DNA of 64,000 nucleotides from Deltaproteobacteria bacterium (GTDB lineage: Bacteria > Myxococcota_A > Polyangia > HGW-17), in assembly GCA_016937155.1 (NCBI GenBank), contig JAFGWM010000032.1, positions 233,422 through 297,421 on the forward strand, written 5' to 3'. Position 1 is the stretch's first letter. Every line of letters starts with the position of its first letter. Made by a program: the position numbers and the translations under genes. The notes under the pieces were generated by a model. The model searched no databases and was not told where the DNA came from. It saw only the letters and a program-made list of their open reading frames with translations. Shown piece after piece: positions 62,035 through 64,000 of the stretch.

Positions 62035-63981
62035 TTACAAGGACTCAGTATTTCTATAATCATCAACCGAAATGTTGTATTTTTTTATTTTATTATACAC
62101 CGTAGCTCTACTCAACCCAAGTTTCCGTGCGGTGTGTGACAGTTTTCCATTTGTTTTTCTAAGGGTTTCCTTAAGAACCTCTTTTTCGATTACTTCCATG
62201 GATGATGATTTTTTTTCATAAATAAAATTAAGTGGTTCTATAGAATTATCAAATCCTGTTCTGAAAGTGGAGATGAATTTTTCGTTTTCGCCAAGAAGTA
62301 AACATTCTGACTCAACAAGATGTTTCAATTCACGAATATTTCCAGGCCAATGATATTGTTTGAGTATTTTCAGTAAATTACCAGTAAAACCAGAGATTTG
62401 GGTGCGGTTTTTTTTATTGAAAGAATTAATAAAAAAACTGATATATTCTTCGATATCCGATTTTCGTTCTCGCAGTGGTGGTAATTCAATATGCATCACT
62501 TTTAGTCTGTAAAGAAGATCCTGTCTGAAACGGTTTTCCTTTACAAGGTGTTCCAGATTACGGTTTGTGGTGGAGATTATTCGTCCTGAAAAAATATTCT
62601 CTCGCAAACCACCCACAGGACGAAATTTTCTTTCTTGAAGTACCCTGAGAAGTTTGACCTGCATTTCCATGGGCATATCCCCAATTTCATCAAGGAGTAG
62701 GGTGCCTCTGGCCGTTAACTGAAATTTTCCAGGTTGTCCCCCCTTTTTTGCTCCTGTAAATGCGCCTTCAACATATCCAAAAAGTTCGCTTTCAAGTAAT
62801 GATGAAGGGATTGCAGCACAGTTGATAGCGATAAATGGTTCTTCGGAGTTTCTTCCGGCATTATGAATGGATTGTGCAAAGACTTCCTTGCCTGTTCCAC
62901 TTTCACCGGTTATGAGGATATCACTGCTGGTTTGGGATATTCTTGATGCAAATTCACGTCTCTGAGTAAACAGCAGTGAAGAGCCAGCCATCGAATCAAA
63001 ACTGTATTTTGAAGGAATAGAAAATTCATTCTCCATAGGTATAACTGAAAGTGCATTGATAATAACCAAATATCCAGAATTATTATTGGGAAAATAAAAT
63101 GGTCTGATGCTGAGATAAACTTTTTTATCTCTGATATCAACTAACATTTTTTTTCCACTGGCAACAATTTTTTTAAATTCGACTTCAGGAAATATCTCTA
63201 CTAATTGAAGTCCCTTTAAGATTTTCAGTCCAAGAAATGATTTGGAAGATTTGTTGAAATACTCTATCTCAAGATTTTCATTTACGCATAAAACCGGAAA
63301 ATTAGCTGATTCAAAAATATTATTAATATTTGATGTGTAATTTTCCAGTCCGGTTCTCAGTGAAAAATTTTCGATTGATCTGGCTGCATTACCTCCGAGG
63401 GATTTAAGGATCTGGTAATCCATGAGATTGAAAACTCCACCGCTGGTATATTTTTCACAGTAAAGCATTCCATATTCAATTTCTCCGGATTTTACTGGAA
63501 ATGATATATGTGAAGGATGTTGAGTATTTTCATTTCTCATCCCGGTTTCAGACATTAACTTCAAGGTTCCTTCCATTCGAAGAATGTTGTGAGATTGGAT
63601 TTTATTTTCCCAGCCTCCGCGGATAATTCCAGATGTTACTGTGGATTTAATAAAAGAAATATCTGATGAAGGTGAAAATACTGCGCCATCTGCCCTGAGA
63701 AGTGTACAGATATTTTCGGTAAGTGTTTTAAAATACAACTCCGGGGAATTTTCAGTGGATAACAGTTGTTCAGCAATTGACAGTTGAAGTAATCGGTCTC
63801 TTTCATTCCCTGTGGAATTTGAAGCTGCTGTAAGATCATTCAGTGAAACAGTTGATTCCACAAGAGATTTTATCTCATTTACAAAGTATTCAATAAAAAT
63901 TTTTATGGATTCCAGAAGTTCACTCTGATCGTATTTTATGGTTTTTTCCCAGATTTTAATCTGATTGAGTGCGAGTCTCAT
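62035..63981 (-). CDS. Sigma-54-dependent transcriptional activator (GAF-PAS-AAA+-Fis HTH)
   Basis: 648 residues from the ATG at 63981; the frame stays open to the right edge, so the true start may lie outside the window. Order: N-terminal helical region, GAF-like domain (about 65-210), PAS-like domain (about 215-315), AAA+ domain with Walker A GESGTGKEVF and the sigma-54 contact loop GAFTGA, then a Fis-type HTH (KLSHTARKLGLSRATVYNKI). It would open sigma-54 promoters in response to a cytoplasmic signal. No receiver domain is seen, so it is not a classic response regulator. Convergent with the PRMT-like gene. Confidence 0.95.
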   Translation of the reverse strand: MRLALNQIKIWEKTIKYDQSELLESIKIFIEYFVNEIKSLVESTVSLNDLTAASNSTGNERDRLLQLSIAEQLLSTENSPELYFKTLTENICTLLRADGAVFSPSSDISFIKSTVTSGIIRGGWENKIQSHNILRMEGTLKLMSETGMRNENTQHPSHISFPVKSGEIEYGMLYCEKYTSGGVFNLMDYQILKSLGGNAARSIENFSLRTGLENYTSNINNIFESANFPVLCVNENLEIEYFNKSSKSFLGLKILKGLQLVEIFPEVEFKKIVASGKKMLVDIRDKKVYLSIRPFYFPNNNSGYLVIINALSVIPMENEFSIPSKYSFDSMAGSSLLFTQRREFASRISQTSSDILITGESGTGKEVFAQSIHNAGRNSEEPFIAINCAAIPSSLLESELFGYVEGAFTGAKKGGQPGKFQLTARGTLLLDEIGDMPMEMQVKLLRVLQERKFRPVGGLRENIFSGRIISTTNRNLEHLVKENRFRQDLLYRLKVMHIELPPLRERKSDIEEYISFFINSFNKKNRTQISGFTGNLLKILKQYHWPGNIRELKHLVESECLLLGENEKFISTFRTGFDNSIEPLNFIYEKKSSSMEVIEKEVLKETLRKTNGKLSHTARKLGLSRATVYNKIKKYNISVDDYRNTESL

Positions 63982-64000
63982 GATTTGGTTAGCAGAGCGA

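Overview
The window reads as one continuous stretch of a low-GC (roughly 35-40 %), Gram-negative chromosome. About 55 genes are densely packed on both strands with short gaps and good Shine-Dalgarno sites. The envelope is clearly two-membraned: many lipoprotein signal peptides, outer-membrane barrel-like proteins, ExbB/ExbD, a LolB-like lipoprotein and DsbA/TlpA thiol proteins. Several traits point to a Myxococcota/Bradymonadota-like (former deltaproteobacterial) lineage with an anaerobic or oxygen-sensitive life: Asn/Thr-rich linkers after the lipobox, CGDG-type cysteine-rich repeats, RCC1 repeats, and a superoxide reductase/rubredoxin/flavodiiron island. This placement is inference, since no 16S gene is present.

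Layout. 1-5807: end of an ATP-grasp gene, a peroxiredoxin, a lipoprotein of twelve knottin-like six-cysteine units, a decayed transposase fragment, and a membrane-anchored protein with three fused DsbA domains. 5808-12000: a probable 6S RNA with a clean promoter and terminator, clpB, zinc-ribbon proteins, a methyltransferase and an EcsC-family protein. 12126-18408 (minus strand): pyrG followed by a lipoprotein of about 23 ankyrin repeats and a second Asn/Thr-linker lipoprotein. 18618-26613 (plus strand): a six-gene envelope operon (ExbD-like lipoprotein, GT-C-type membrane protein, barrel-like protein, a protein of unknown family, two TlpA-like thiol proteins). 27559-34913: ExbB/ExbD, lspA, dCMP deaminase, zinc-ribbon membrane protein, outer-membrane protein, L,D-transpeptidase.

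35058-40652 is an oxygen-defence and iron island: Rrf2 regulator, small winged-helix protein, desulfoferrodoxin, ferritin, flavodiiron protein, NADH:rubredoxin oxidoreductase, ZIP transporter (opposite strand), rubrerythrin-like protein and rubredoxin. A perfect palindrome overlaps the promoter of the Rrf2 gene. 40760-44568: a Fic-fold protein with an erased active site, a LolB-like lipoprotein, xseA and a small lipoprotein. 44682-50646: a lipoprotein joining CGDG repeats to three animal-type SRCR domains, a secreted alpha/beta hydrolase, and an RCC1-repeat lipoprotein cut by a single in-frame TAG. 51025-54624: rplM-rpsI, then feoB-dtxR behind a perfect 7+4+7 palindrome. 54580-64000: lipoproteins, a V4R-like protein, an Asp-box protein, a lipoprotein with a Lon-type fold lacking the catalytic lysine, a Spy-like/ECF sigma/anti-sigma module with a candidate self-controlled promoter, a PRMT-like methyltransferase with the THW loop, and a sigma-54 activator.

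The most interesting theme is a disulfide-rich surface lipoproteome (knottin array, CGDG-SRCR and CGDG-RCC1 lipoproteins) encoded in the same window as a triple-DsbA fusion and two TlpA-like proteins. Together these could form an export-and-folding system for cysteine-rich surface proteins. That functional link is inference.
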